Source: Corythucha ciliata (Eukaryota; Arthropoda; Insecta; Hemiptera; Tingidae). From it: 64,000 nt of DNA. The number at the start of each line of letters is the position of its first letter. The stretch's first letter is position 1. The notes below the pieces were generated by a model that saw only the letters and a program-made list of their open reading frames with translations, did not search any database and was not told where the DNA came from. Both the position numbers and the translations under genes were made by a program. Below are positions 10,880-23,400 of the stretch, one piece after another. Where the stretch lies: assembly GCA_038030265.1 (NCBI GenBank), contig CM075943.1, positions 26,598,001 through 26,662,000 of the forward strand, read 5' to 3'.

Positions 10880-11659
10880 TTAAGTCAAAAAAGCTTTATT
10901 CCCGAACGTACTCATCTTGGCAGAAAATGATTCAAGGAAATAGTAATTTTCCACAAAAGTTGAATAAAAGCAACAAATGTTCAGCTGTAATTAGAGATAA
11001 AACACAAATTTTATTGTCGATTGAAAAAAGTGACGAGTGACAAATGCAGATGCGAATTGAATGATGAAAGTGAGCTATGCTTTTCTCAACAGAGTGAGTA
11101 AAGTAAAATAGCTGTCCCTTTTTCCTTTTTTCACCAAGCCCGCAGTGACGCTGAGACGCCACCCTGTGAGGTTTGGGATGCCTGTAGCTAACGAGGCCCG
11201 ACCCCCGGCTTTTCTGTGTTATTATTATTATTATTTGTATTACTTTTTTAAGGCATCGACTACTAATTATGGTCATTAGCCTTTCTCATTATTGTTATTT
11301 AATTTCAAGCCGTACTTAGTTTATCATTTATTTTTAGGGTCCAGGCTTCTTTTTTATTCATCTAATTCTTCTTTTTCCGAGCTTTCGCCATCCTGGACTG
11401 GAGGAATCCTCAGAGATTTTTATGAATATATTCATTTTTCTTATCGTCTATTTTATAGACGTGAAGTGTGCAAGTATATGCTCCATGTTTCCAGGAAAGT
11501 ATGTCCTTTCCTCATGAAACACCCAGTACTTAGTTAGGATTATTATGAAAAACCAATTTTTTCATTCACATAATCACCCCAATACCCTTTTTTCTTTATG
11601 GTTTGAAGGTTTGATGGTTTCAAACACACACACACGATCAAACATGTTTGTCAAACCAA

Positions 11660-11870
11660 ATGTTAGAGAGCAAATTTTCTGGCAGTGACAGAAAACCGTC
11701 AAACGTGATGTCAAACCTTCAAACATGGCCCCACACACGATCAAATCTGCTTGTCAAGCGAGGTTGGCAAACATGCTTGTCAAGATTTGATCGTGTGTGG
11801 GGTCATGTTTGAAGGTTTGACATCACGTTTGACGGTTTTCAGTCACTGCCAGAAAATTTGCTCTCAAACT
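11660..11870. mobile_element. Hairpin MITE with about 95-bp arms
   Basis: The left arm (11660-11755) and right arm (11768-11870) are near-perfect complements. They share GAGCAAATTTTCTGGCAGTG, CGTCAAACGTGATGTCAAAC (or complement) and the CACACACGATCAAA block. The loop is about 15 nt. Related words (TCAAACATG, CTTGTCAAG) recur in the next 500 bp, so relatives sit nearby. Confidence 0.75.
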
Positions 11871-12198
11871 ATAAGATAGTCTATAAGATAGACGATATGA
11901 AAAATTAATATAATTTATAAAAAATCTCTGAGCACATCTCAGCTCTTCCAAGAGATTTGCGTGGCCAAAAGTACCTCTTTTCATGAGCCATTGTTTGGTC
12001 CACGTAGACCTTTTCTTCTTCCTGTGGGCTTTCTTTGCGGCTTCGGCTCTGATAAGGCAATACAAATAACGCAAATGGTTAATATCCATACTTAAACATA
12101 TGAACGCAAAATGAACACTGAACACTGCTGAAGCTTGGGCGCACGTTTGAAGTTGAAGCTTGACGACAAGTTTGACCGTGTGGGTGCGGCATCAAACG

Positions 12199-12252
12199 TC
12201 AAACATGCTTGACAAGCGAAACTAATAAAACCATGCTTGTCAAGCATGTTTG
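12199..12252. mobile_element. Short hairpin related to the 11.7-kb MITE
   Basis: AAACATGCTTGACAAGC and GCTTGTCAAGCATGTTT form complementary arms around a short loop. The sequence is related to the arms at 11740-11775, and GTGGGCCCCTTTA follows directly, resembling a MITE terminus. Confidence 0.5.
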
Positions 12253-12270
12253 ACCGTCTGTGGGCCCCTT

Positions 12271-12380
12271 TAGAGTTGTAGGGAAAAAATCTCGCAAGCG
12301 GTATCCAAGGACGCTTCATCAGAAATAATACTATCCCGCCATAGCAACCACCTCAAGTGAGTTTTTCCCGACAACTCTAA
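12271..12380. mobile_element. Hairpin MITE, TAGAGTTGTAGGG ends
   Basis: TAGAGTTGTAGGGAAAAA on the left is matched by TTTTTCCCGACAACTCTA on the right. The length is 110 bp and the interior is non-coding. It abuts the previous hairpin almost directly. Confidence 0.6.
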
Positions 12381-12515
12381 CTACGGCCCCAGGAGAGGAG
12401 GAGCTTCGTCGGGGCGGAGCCCTAGTAGGAATGGACGCGAAATAAAGGAGTGGTGGGATGTGAATACAATTAATGTTAACAAAATAAATATTTGAAAGTA
12501 CACATTTTTATTTAA

Positions 12516-14100
12516 ACGTATTTCGCCAAAGAACCTACATTTTTCAGAACCAGTAGAACCCCGGACATTCTAAATATACTGATCGCTAAGAATGCTCATT
12601 TCCAAATCTTTACCACAACTATATGTGAGCTAAGCTCGGATCATGCTACATGTCTAATTTCATTCAATGCACCTGTGCAAGTACAAGAACGAAATTCGCT
12701 AATAAAGGGGAAAATAAATTGGCCAGTATTTCAAAAGCATATTGACGAGAACGTTACCATAACCACGCACCGCTCCCCTGAGGAGATCGACAATGACGTA
12801 GGAGACTTTCAACAGCTTATTAAGAACGCAGTTATCTGCGCCACGATTCTGCCGCCGGAAAGAAGGCCCTTCAATCCGGTTAAAGGCATACCAACTAGGC
12901 TGCTCGATCTCATTAAGCATAAAAATGCTGTAAGGCGTCAGTGGCAAAGATCACGAGATGCTACGCTAAAACGGGAGTTGAATCGCCTCCAAAGACGAGT
13001 TAAGAACGCCATCGACAAACACCGGTATGCGTCCTACCAAAAATATGTCGCAGATATCCATCCAGCAGACGGTTCACTGTGGAAAGCGTCTTATGCGAAA
13101 GCCTAACGTAATTCCCCCAGTAAAAAGTGGAGGCACATTTATATCCTCGGACGAAGAGAAATGCACGGTGTTCGGCAATTACTTTGCAGATTGCTTCGGG
13201 CCAACTGACGTTCATCCAGTAACGGACAGAGCCATTGTGGACTTTCTCGACAGTCCGATTCACACAGCTGAAGTGGCTCTGCCGTACATCACCCCCAAGG
13301 AACTGGAGACTCTCATCCTACAATTAAAAACCAAAAAAAGCCCCGGCTCGGACGGCATCCCCCCATCAGTAGTAAAAGGTCTCCCAAAGAAAGGAGTTAT
13401 GAAACTGCTAAGTATTCTCAACAGTTGCTTACGTCTCACACACTTCCCAAAAGACTGGAAAGTAGCAGAAATCATAGTCATCCCAAAACCGGGCAAAGAC
13501 AAGTCAAGCATAAATAACTACCACCCTATCAACCTTTTGCCAGTTCTTGGAAAGCTTTACGAAAAATGCCTTAAAGCACGATTAATGCCTTTCTACAAAA
13601 ATATAGCCCCACGACACCAATTCGGATTCACGGAACACCACTCCACAGTCCACCAAGTATATCGACTAGCAAACAGTATTATAAAAGCCTTCGAACAAAA
13701 AAAGCATACAGTGCGCGCCCTACTAGACCTTAAACAAGCCTTCGACAACGTATGGCATGCCGGGCTCCTATTCTAGCTCAAACGTGAAGGAATACCAAAA
13801 TTCCTACAAGGATGCATCGAGTCCTTCCTGAAACACTGGAAATTCTATGTGAGAATTAATAATTCCAAATCTACCTTAAGGGAAATGAGGTCGGGAACAC
13901 CACAGGGTTCGGTCCTCTCTCCTATGTTATTTAACATATATGTCAGCGACATACCCTCCACAGAAAACGTGGAGCTAGCAAGCTACGCAGACGATACCGC
14001 TGTTTATTCAACTCAAATAGACTTGATCGAGGCAAGGAACGCCGTGCAAAAAGACATGAATGAAATCAGCTATTTCTTCAAGCGATGGAAACCCAATCAA
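12516..14100 (+). pseudogene. Jockey-like non-LTR retrotransposon, endonuclease tail and reverse transcriptase (broken)
   Basis: The translated product begins in the C-terminal part of an APE endonuclease (SRTPDILNILIAKNA, then ELSSDHAT). A linker follows, then reverse transcriptase: KSPGSDGIPPSVVKGLP, FPKDWKVAEIIVIPKPGKD, HQFGFTEHHSTVHQVYRL, a degraded ALLDLKQAFDNVWH block, RSGTPQGSVLSPMLFNIYV and the catalytic ASYADDTAVYST. The order and motifs match Jockey-clade LINEs of arthropods. It is dead: a frameshift lies near 13085-13105, an in-frame stop falls at 13774-13776, the 5' part is missing, and coding similarity ends near 14100 just before a fold-back element begins at 14208. Confidence 0.9.
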
Positions 14101-14207
14101 TTTGACAGCGCATGCAGCAGTAGGGTTTCCAAAGTATCATTTGAAAAGCATGAATTGCCGATCACTCTGCATGTATATTGTACTTCAAATAATATAGTTT
14201 TCTTATA

Positions 14208-15154
14208 GACCAAGAGCCAGTGACGTAAAAAGTGCAACCAATTGCATACTTTTCTTACCCAGCGCATAAAATTCTGAATAATTCCCTAATAGTGGGGAAA
14301 ATTGTCAGCCTCCATTTGGACGTGACGAAACCGGTGGCCGACGGCAAAGACGTTTTTATTCACCTGATAACGCATTGAAAAATGCGGGGAATTGAATATT
14401 ATATTCAATGCTATCAGATTCTGAGGCGTCGAGCCAATGGCAAAGTCGGAAAAGCTTAAAACCCTCTAATTTGAAGTACTGGTTTTCGATGCCAGGGTAC
14501 TACTTTGTGGGGGAAAAAAGGATGAGAAATCAACTACAACAATATAATAAAAAATCTATGATGAACGGTTTTCATGAGATCATAGATAAACAGTGTCACT
14601 TCTTCGGAACGCACCCCAAAAAATATATTTTAGACTGCAGGGTGTGTGAAATTATGGTTACTTTCACCACGAAATATGAAAATGCATAATACGCATTTTC
14701 CATGTGCCGTAAATTAGAGTGCAGAGGATGGGCTATTTCAAAATGCATCGAGTAAATCAATCGGATTCGGTACTGGAATTTTTCGTCCCTCTTCTTCCAA
14801 AGGCTCCATAGACCATATAGACACCGACAAGCGGTACTTCCAATTAAAGGGGTTTTCGGCTTTTCCGAATTTTCCTTTATTGGCTCGCAGCAGCAGGACC
14901 AGTTATCAACGTAACATTAATTTCCCAATACTTTCCACTGCGTTACCACGAGAATAAAACGTCTTTGCCATCTGACCGGCATAGTGTCACTTTTCCCCTC
15001 ACAAGTGCATCTTTGATACCGTGAGCCACCGGTTTCGTCACGTCCAAATGGAGGCAGACAATTTTCCCCACTATTAGGGAAGTATTCTCTATTTCATGCG
15101 CTGGGTAAGAAAAGTATGGAAAAGGTCACACTTTTTCGTCGCTGGCTCTTGGAC
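14208..15154. mobile_element. Fold-back element, copy 1 (TA target duplication)
   Basis: It starts GACCAAGAGCCAGTGACG and ends CGTCGCTGGCTCTTGGAC, with inverted arms extending more than 200 bp (both arms hold CCTCCATTTGGACGTGACGA and CCCAGCGCATAAA or complements). TA flanks both ends, a duplication typical of Tc1/mariner-type insertion. There is no coding capacity. The sibling at 32751-33742 shares ends, arms and interior, including GCGTCGAGCCAATGGCAAAG. Confidence 0.85.
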
Positions 15155-16440
15155 TATTACTGAAATTCACTAAATTTGATTTTCCTCCTCTTAATTAAGT
15201 AAGGGGTGAAGGGATTCAATGGATTATTTTTTTTGGATTCAAGTGACGAACTGGTGAAGGGGTAAGCAACTATCAACTAAGTAATCATGAGGCGTAAAAG
15301 CTCAATTCCCCACTTTTTGACCGTTTAAAGGAAGTTTTTCCCACTTTCCAATTAATTTCCCCACATTAGGAATCTTTATCCCCACTCTGGGCCCCCTTCT
15401 AGGTATTAGTTAGAGTCGGGCCCTTCAACATACATAAAAACAATTCCTACCCACCTAAGACTCGTAGGAGGGTGGGAGTGATACGAATTTCGTGCTGAAT
15501 AAGGAACAGAGCAAGATCCCGCCAAAATTGCCCTAACTGAAGTGGGATCTACATTCTTCATTCTTCTGCCGAGCGTTCCGAAATTTTATTCTTGTATTTC
15601 TTGTGTCTCGTGAACTTGTATCAGCCACCGTTTATTCTCAGCTTGAGGTCCGGTAAGCTATAATTTATTATAATTACTATTATGTTTATTATCGTTATTC
15701 ATGTACGTTGTTGCGAAATCGTGAATCAGCGTGCATACAAAATCCCAAATTTTGGCTGCATTTCACGGATATTTCGATCACTTCATTGTCACTAGAGAAC
15801 CAAGTTCTTGTATGAATTAGCAAGTAAAGATTACTTTCCATTTTGACGTGCGAGAGCAAAAAATTGCAGTTAAATAGTTGCATTGGTTCGCATCTCACTA
15901 ACCAATCGCATCATAAATAGGAACCCTGTTCTTTTCATTACCAAGACCACGAATACTCGATCCTATAATGACCCTCAGTATGTTAATCGAAACGACATTT
16001 TCTGAAAAGCGGAACTAACTTAAGTGAATATAATGAAAATGATATTCCGTTTTAATTCTGGCAAAACGTCGTTTAATCAAAGCATAAAAGTGTGATTGTC
16101 AGAAGTTGGGAGTAGGGGGTTTTGGTTGAAAGGGTACTTTCTTTGAGAAAAAATGCTGATCTTGCAGAGCGGTACAACATTTTCCCGGTGTCCCGCCAAT
16201 TTCGTAGGGGTTTGAGGTTCCACGATTCACGTTTAGCCTTTTATAGTGATGAGGGGATGGAGGGGTGCAGTGGATTCTTCTACAACAAAGTTAGTGTGTG
16301 TATGTGTCGGTTTGGCGGTGAGGGGAGCCAATAGTGTACGTCTATTCGTTTTGTTGCCACCATAGTTTATACATCGTTGCTTGCAACATGTTAAGCCCGG
16401 TCTACACGTTCAAACTTATCGTCAGTCTTGCTATTAATTA
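15155..16440. other. No gene recognised
   Basis: The sequence is AT-rich with scattered pyrimidine tracts (TTTCCCCAC repeats at 15320-15390). Open frames are short, lack recognisable domains and are probably chance. Confidence 0.45.
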
Positions 16441-16444
16441 GTGA

Positions 16445-17050
16445 GATCAGTGGCGGATCAAGGATTTTATCTTGGGAGGGGAGGGGGTTTCGCCATAAAT
16501 ATTTCCCACCCACCCCCCTCCACCCTTTCTCTTTTTGGAACAATGTTTGAGCCATTTGTATTTAATTTATTTGTAGCACTCTGTGCCTAATTCGTTGGAT
16601 AAAACATCGTTTTTTTGTTGTTTTTTTTCTTCTTTCAGTTCTGTTTGATTTGAACGATTTTACCCTTTTCATTGAAAAATGAACCTAAACTTATTAGTAA
16701 TGTGAATGTAAGAAAATCAAGGTTGTTTCAATAAGTATAAACTGAACTGAATAACGGTGAAATAGCAATCTACAATTTGTTGAAGCTTGCGATTTTTCGG
16801 CGGCTTTTTCGACCAAGTTTGAGGCACTTTCTATGTGAAAAAATTGGCCGATGAATAAGCACGTGGAATCGCCAAAAATTTAATTTTTTAAGAATGTGGA
16901 ACGGAAATTGAATTGAAATGAAAATTTAATAACTTAAAATAATCTGCCTGGAAAAAGAAAGAACACTTTATTTTTATTCACAATAGATAAAAAAGAAAAA
17001 TCAATTTTCTTGGGGGGGGGGGTTGACCCCCCCCGTAAATCCGCCAGAGT
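16445..17050. mobile_element. Possible DNA element with TGGCGGAT termini
   Basis: The left end reads CAGTGGCGGATCAAGG and the right end, as its complement, CTCTGGCGGATTTACGGGGG. Termini of the CAGNGGCGGAT type followed by G-rich sequence are common in animal DNA transposons. The interior of about 570 bp is AT-rich and non-coding, and no target duplication is evident, so this is tentative. Confidence 0.4.
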
Positions 17051-17415
17051 TCTAAACAGGATTTTTGCACTCCTGAAAAATTTGGGAATCGAGGGTTACA
17101 ACCTTTAACCAGTCGATATTTTCGATTACGGCATTTCAGAAGTAGTAAAATGCTTTGCTTGAAATCGACAAATTTGCATTTCATGGAGAAATAATGATAT
17201 GCTTTTAAAAACCCTAGTAACATCATACCTCGAAAACTATTGAGTTTCGGAATATATGGCGTATTTCGTATTTTTGGTTGCAAATCAGGTTTTCTGTCAC
17301 TTTCAACCATGATATTTTTTTGCTGTTAGTATGAAACACCCTGTACACCCACAGAATAAAATATATTTAGTTTTTGTTCCAGATCAAATTTTGTTTCTGG
17401 GATTAGAATAGTGAA

Positions 17416-20400
17416 ATGGACCCAGATATCGAAGATGGTAAGTTGAAGACATTGGTTGATTAAGGCCCGTATGCCAAGTCGTTCCTCGAATTTTCCTCAA
17501 CCTCAAAGCTCCCTCCCAAACTGGAAAAATTATAAAATAACATGTGATTCTACAGTTTGCGAGGAAGGTTGGAGTCGAGGAACGACTTAGCATACGGGCC
17601 TTAGGCCCGTTCACAAGCTCTATGTTTGCGTTGTGTGGAGTCTATGCAACCAAACAAATTTATGCCCTCGAAAAATGAAGCATAGGTTGCATAGACACCA
17701 CAAAAAGCAAACATAGAGCTTGTGAACGGGCCTTTACGAACAGAATAGTTATACCATACCGAATGAACTACTTTAATATTCAGGAAGTGAAATCATAACT
17801 ACAAGAAGAGGAAAAGTGTGGTACGACAGAAAAGGCTATTATTACCATAGCACAAAAATTAACGTGGAAACGAGGTGATAGTATCACTTCAGTATCGTGA
17901 GATACATGTAGATAATTAATGTTTGGCCCTTGTCTTGCAGAAACCTAAAGTGCGTCGAGTACAGGTCTACTCACAAATGTATGGCGACAGCGAGGTGTTC
18001 CCACGCCCCTGGATCGCCAATTCACATATTGAAAGGCCATAACCACGGGCCCAATATAAGAACATTCGAGCTTGACTCTGAATTTAAAAACACAGTGGCG
18101 CAGCGGGCCGCATCTGAGCCTACTGGTATGCAGAACATTTATGCGGAAGAGCTTGCGCGGTGAGTTAACAAGAGCTTTAGTCTAGCCTAATATGTATTTG
18201 ACCTTCGGGATTATGATGAATTCTTGTCACAAAAAAGTGGTTTACGAGTGTAATGTGTCATTCTGCTCTTATGTATCATTACGCAGGTTTCCAGAAGCAA
18301 GCAACTCTGCTAATTACAACAATGTTCGTCAATTAATGTACAGGGCGCGGAAAAAAGCGGCCCCCCCCATTCCCACGTCTTTGTTACAAATGGGAGAAAT
18401 CCTGTCCCAGGAAACATATTCTCGGTGCGGATTCATTTAAGTATTTTTCCACTGCGTCTACAACAATATTCCAATTACAGGCACTCCCTCGTGGCCGATG
18501 GCTCATCTAGTTTTTATAGAGGCCAAATAACTGGGCAACAAGGAGAATTTGTAATATATTTTTCATATCAATAGTTTAAACAAAGGGGTCCATACACGAA
18601 CAACTACGTTGTCAACTTGGTTTACAACATTGCGTATTGACCGTCTGTGGAGAAGTTTGAGGTTCACATTTTTAAATTTCAAGCAAAAATCTTTCCACAA
18701 ACAGCCAACTTGATTGTCAACGCGCAATGTTGTGAACTACGTTGGCAACCTGGTTGATCGTGTTTGGGCCCCGTTAATGAATTTTAAAAAAGTTTAAAGA
18801 AATTATGTTTGGCTCCCTTAGTTTGGCATATGGTTTGCAAATATTTCATTTGCAAGTGACCTCCGATCCCTCGGCGTTGAGGCTCTGGCGATAGACGGTA
18901 CATACAGGACGTTACCTAATGTACCGGGAGCAGAGCAGTTTGTGAGCGTTCACGCAGTCGCAGAGGAAACGGTAAGCCAAAAATTGTTGCACGTGCTCTT
19001 ACCTCATAACAAGTTGTACCTTTTACGTTGACGTCGATGCAATGACTTGATTCCTGTGCACATACAACTGTGGGTTTTAACTTTTTTTTTTACTTACTAT
19101 ACTAGGCCATTTAATATTGGTATCCCACGAAGGAGCGATGGTGTAGGGTTCAAAGTATGGAGGATAAAATTATTGATAAATTATTGCTAGGAATACTCAA
19201 TAAAAATAATGAGTGGCCTGGTGGTGTCGACTGCAAGAAGCTTATAGTTGAACCACATTCTAATGGATCCTAAAAATTAATAAAACTGATATGTTTTACT
19301 TAATGATTAGGTTCATTTACATCTGGAAATGTTGTTATAAAATTCCATCAGAGTTTGGTTCAACTATAGTCAATTAGGATAGAAACGGCGATAATTTACG
19401 TAATGCCGAGTGGACGAGGTATGATTGGAGGGGGTCGAGGAAACACATGTTCAACTCTCCCTTAAAAGAGAGGGCGAGTGCCAAGGATACTATACTAAAG
19501 GCCGAATTACACGTACCGAGTGCTCGGCCGAGATGTGGGTAAAGAAAGGTATTGTTTTTGCATACCCTATGACGCCTTTTAGGGGGTGATTTCCCCTGGT
19601 CAATTAGTTACGGCGCTACCTCTCTATTTAGTATAGTAACCTTGGGCGAGTGCCTTCTATTTCCTCGTATTGGATAGTTCACTTTTGGTTATAGTACAAT
19701 ATGACATTTTGTTTCAACAGGCTTTCCCGCTGGCTTACGCTTTTCTAACGAGCCACACTGAAACAGCGTACGTTGCGCTTTTAATGGCTGTAAGGGACAT
19801 CCTGCCCTTTCCGGCTCGTAATGTCATCGCGGACTACGAGCGAGCGCTGCGGAATGCCATTTCAATAGTTTTCCCTCACGCAAGGTTGATTGGTTGCTGG
19901 TTCCACTACTGCCAGGTAAAATGCATGGAAGTAGTAGTATCGCATGCAAATAACCTGTTTTCCAGCTGGCATTTTGCAAATTTTGACGATGGATTCGGAA
20001 AGAGCACACTTTTTTAAGTCAGGGTTGGTCATTTTTAATAAAATTCAACTATTTTATGTGGGTCAGAGAGCTGCTCACAGTTTTGCAAATCGAGGATGCT
20101 TAAATGTTCAAAAAAGTCAACCCCCACTTTTCCACACTAAATCAGAGCGTACCGTCGGAAGAACTTCTTCAGTGTTTTATTTTTAAAAATTACTAATGTG
20201 CGTTTTTTCAGCAGAAATGGCTATTTCCAACGAAAAGAGGATGTTTTTTTTTCTTGAAAATCGCTTGTTTAAGGCCTGCAAAATTCGAACGTGCCTTGTG
20301 TTCTTTAGTATGCTCAAAGTCATTGAAGCATCATCAAAAGTGTTTCTTTGAACGGAATCAACTGTCGACGCCTTTAGTAGTCCAACAATTCTCGCTCAAA

Positions 20401-23400
20401 ATCAAAAACAAAATTTCTGAAGCATCTTGAGTGCATAGAGTAACACTAGAAACAGTGAAATGCTAAAATCAGTGAAAATGCAGTAATCCCCTTTTCCCCC
20501 GCAATAGTGTTAATTCTCGTCTGTGTAGGCCCATGTAGTCGTAATGCAAGTTACTTGAATTTTTATCTTGCTTGTTGCTTATCAAGCCCTCCATATTAAG
20601 GCCTCGCCACACCGAACGCGAACTGGTCCGTTCGCTAAAAAACCATGACAACGTGGGTGAGGTATACCCCGTTACCATAGTTTTTCCGCAAGCGGACCAG
20701 TCCGCGCGTCAGTTCGCTTTCGGTGTGGCGAGGCCTTCAAAGACAATCGCACAACACTACTTCGTTTCTTCGAATACAGTGTAGGTGTTACACTTTTGTT
20801 TTTCAGGTTAACACTGCTACACTTTCGGTGTAGCACTCGTAGAGAAAAGAAACAAACCTATTAAATATCACCAATCATGACTGTTCAAAGTGTGCTCTTT
20901 CCGAATCCATAGTCAAAAGTTGCAAAATGTTATTGCAAAGCAGTTATTCGCGTTTAGTTTAAAAAGTACCAACGACATAGTTTAATGTGTTGCAGGCAGT
21001 TCTACGAAAGGCACGTCAGCTCGGGTTGCACCGCCTGCTACTCGAGTCTGACGATGCGTATTCCATTGTTCGAATGGTACGTAACTTTTTAGTAACAATG
21101 TCAACATAAATTGTTGTTCAATGCGAGTTTTTTCACCCAAAGGTTATGGCTCTACCACTTATTCCGCACACGGAACAAGTGGCGTACCCAAATTTGACCA
21201 TAAATAATGCGTGGAACGAAATCCTGCAACTGGCAGAGCGAACTGGTCTCGACGGACGTCTGCGTCCATTCATCCAATATATCACCAATTACTGGATGAC
21301 AATTATAACTCCAGCGGCTATATCCGTATTCGGAGCACCGCTTCGAACAAACAACTTTTTAGAAAGTTTTCACGCCGAACTTGGAAGAAATATGGCGAGG
21401 AACTCTTCAGCATGGATTCATTACGGTGAGTTCCTGTGACATATTTTCATGTAGCCGTTCTCGTAGTCTTCCTGTAAATGAAATTGGTTACTAGTGAGTT
21501 ACAATACTTCGACAGCGAGCTCGTGGGACCTATATTTAGTACATGGTGGCTGTCCTTGAATTCAGTGGATTGAGCTTCCTCTTTACATCTTCTATTGTCT
21601 GTCCACTTGGGGATGGACTCTCGCCAGCCCTTGAATTTAGTGGATTGAGCTTCCCCTTTGTCCCTTCTCCTAAAAATAACACGCCGGAAATAATTTTGGA
21701 ACAAAATGATCCCTTTGTAGCGTCTATACGTAACCATAGTGCCCGTAGTAAAAATCTTTTTGTTGATTTCTTGAAGTATTTTTGGTGGGAGTAAATTGAA
21801 CTATCGAAATGAAGCAACACGTTCGAGAGTCCATCACTAATAGTGAATTTCACCACCAGGAGTTAGGTTGGATTTAGCAAACTCTTAACATTATTTACAA
21901 AAATTGTGACGCATTTTTTTCATTAATTCTGAATTAACGTAATTCAAACCTTAACTCTCGGTGGTAAAATCCATCATAAGTGGACAGATAATAGGAGGGG
22001 TAAAGAGGAAGCTCAATTAACTAAATTCAAGGACGGGCGAGAGTCACGCAATAATAACAGGGGAGACTTCAAATATTTATGCTTTTGTTTTTTATTAGCA
22101 ATCCTGGAAACAGCCACTTAACAAAGCTATTGTAACACAACTGTTTTTCTTCCAGAAAAACTGAAAGGCATTGAAACTTTTCATCGAAATGCTCTGCGTT
22201 CATTTCTGGCTGGAAACATTGTACGTAGTCGACGTCAATATATTAGTTAGTTTTTGAATTAGGTAAAAACATGAACGTCTTTATTAACGTCTGACGGTTG
22301 CTTGGGTATGAAACATATGATTGGTGAAATTTCAAAAAGACGTGAACGTTTTTCTTTTTTGCTTATTTCAAAATCTCACTATTAAAGGGGGAGTTGTACA
22401 TGTGTTTCCTCGACCCCCCTCCAATCATACCTCGCCCACTCCGCGTTACGTAAATTATACCGCCGTATTTCTGCACCAATCCTGGACTTCAAGGGCTTAT
22501 TTGAATCTTCAGGAAATTCCGCACAAACGTACGATCTTGCTTTCCAAAATAAGTCGTCGAAATAGTGTGAATTTTCAAGGCAAAAGTTTATGTGCGTTTT
22601 ACAGTTATTTTAGGGATGAAATATGAAAAAAGAAGATCGTACGTTTGTGCGGAATTTCCTGAAGATTTAAATAAACCCTTGAAGTCCAGGATTAGTGCAG
22701 AAATACGGCGGTAATTTACGTAACGCGGAGTAGGTGAGGTATGATTGGAGGGGGATCGAGGAAACACATGTACAACTCCCGCTTAAAGCCCCGTCGGTTC
22801 AATCATATTGCTCAAATTCATGGATCCAATGAAATTGCAACGTGTAAACATCTGTGCCATGATCGTGCTCCATGAAATTTCTGTAATAAACGTGATGCAC
22901 CAGCCATTTACAATGAAATTTCTTCCATCATATTAAGCAATGAGATTGAACCGTTGGAACAGGTCTTAGTATAAATGCAAGCAAATTTTTTAATTTGTGT
23001 ACCGCTTTATAGCAAAATATTCATTATTCTAACCTACATTTTTACATCTAGAACCACAGAAACAACAGCCGCCATCGTAATAACCTGGTAATAACGAGAG
23101 CGCTCGCAAAGTACGCCACTGGAAGTGGTAACTCACTTGGATTCGTACGCCAAATTTCCTATTTCACCGCGGGATATCTAGAATCCATAGTTGGCGGTAA
23201 GTTCAGTTCGTCACTATCAAAAAAATAAACTGCAGGAAACTGTGGACCCGCTAATGGCCGAAGATCTGCGGCACCTATACAAAGTTTAGTCACCTTGTGT
23301 TAAGCTCAAAGGTGAAAAAACTTTCTATAGGTGCCGCAGAACTTCGGTCATTACTATCCTTCACCTACGTCACGAGCAGTTCCAACCGCCTTTGCGCTGG

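Noticed and set aside
21536..21856. Overlapping frames of 83-106 codons
   Set aside because: They fall in an inverted/tandem repeat within intron 9 of the FLYWCH-MULE gene.
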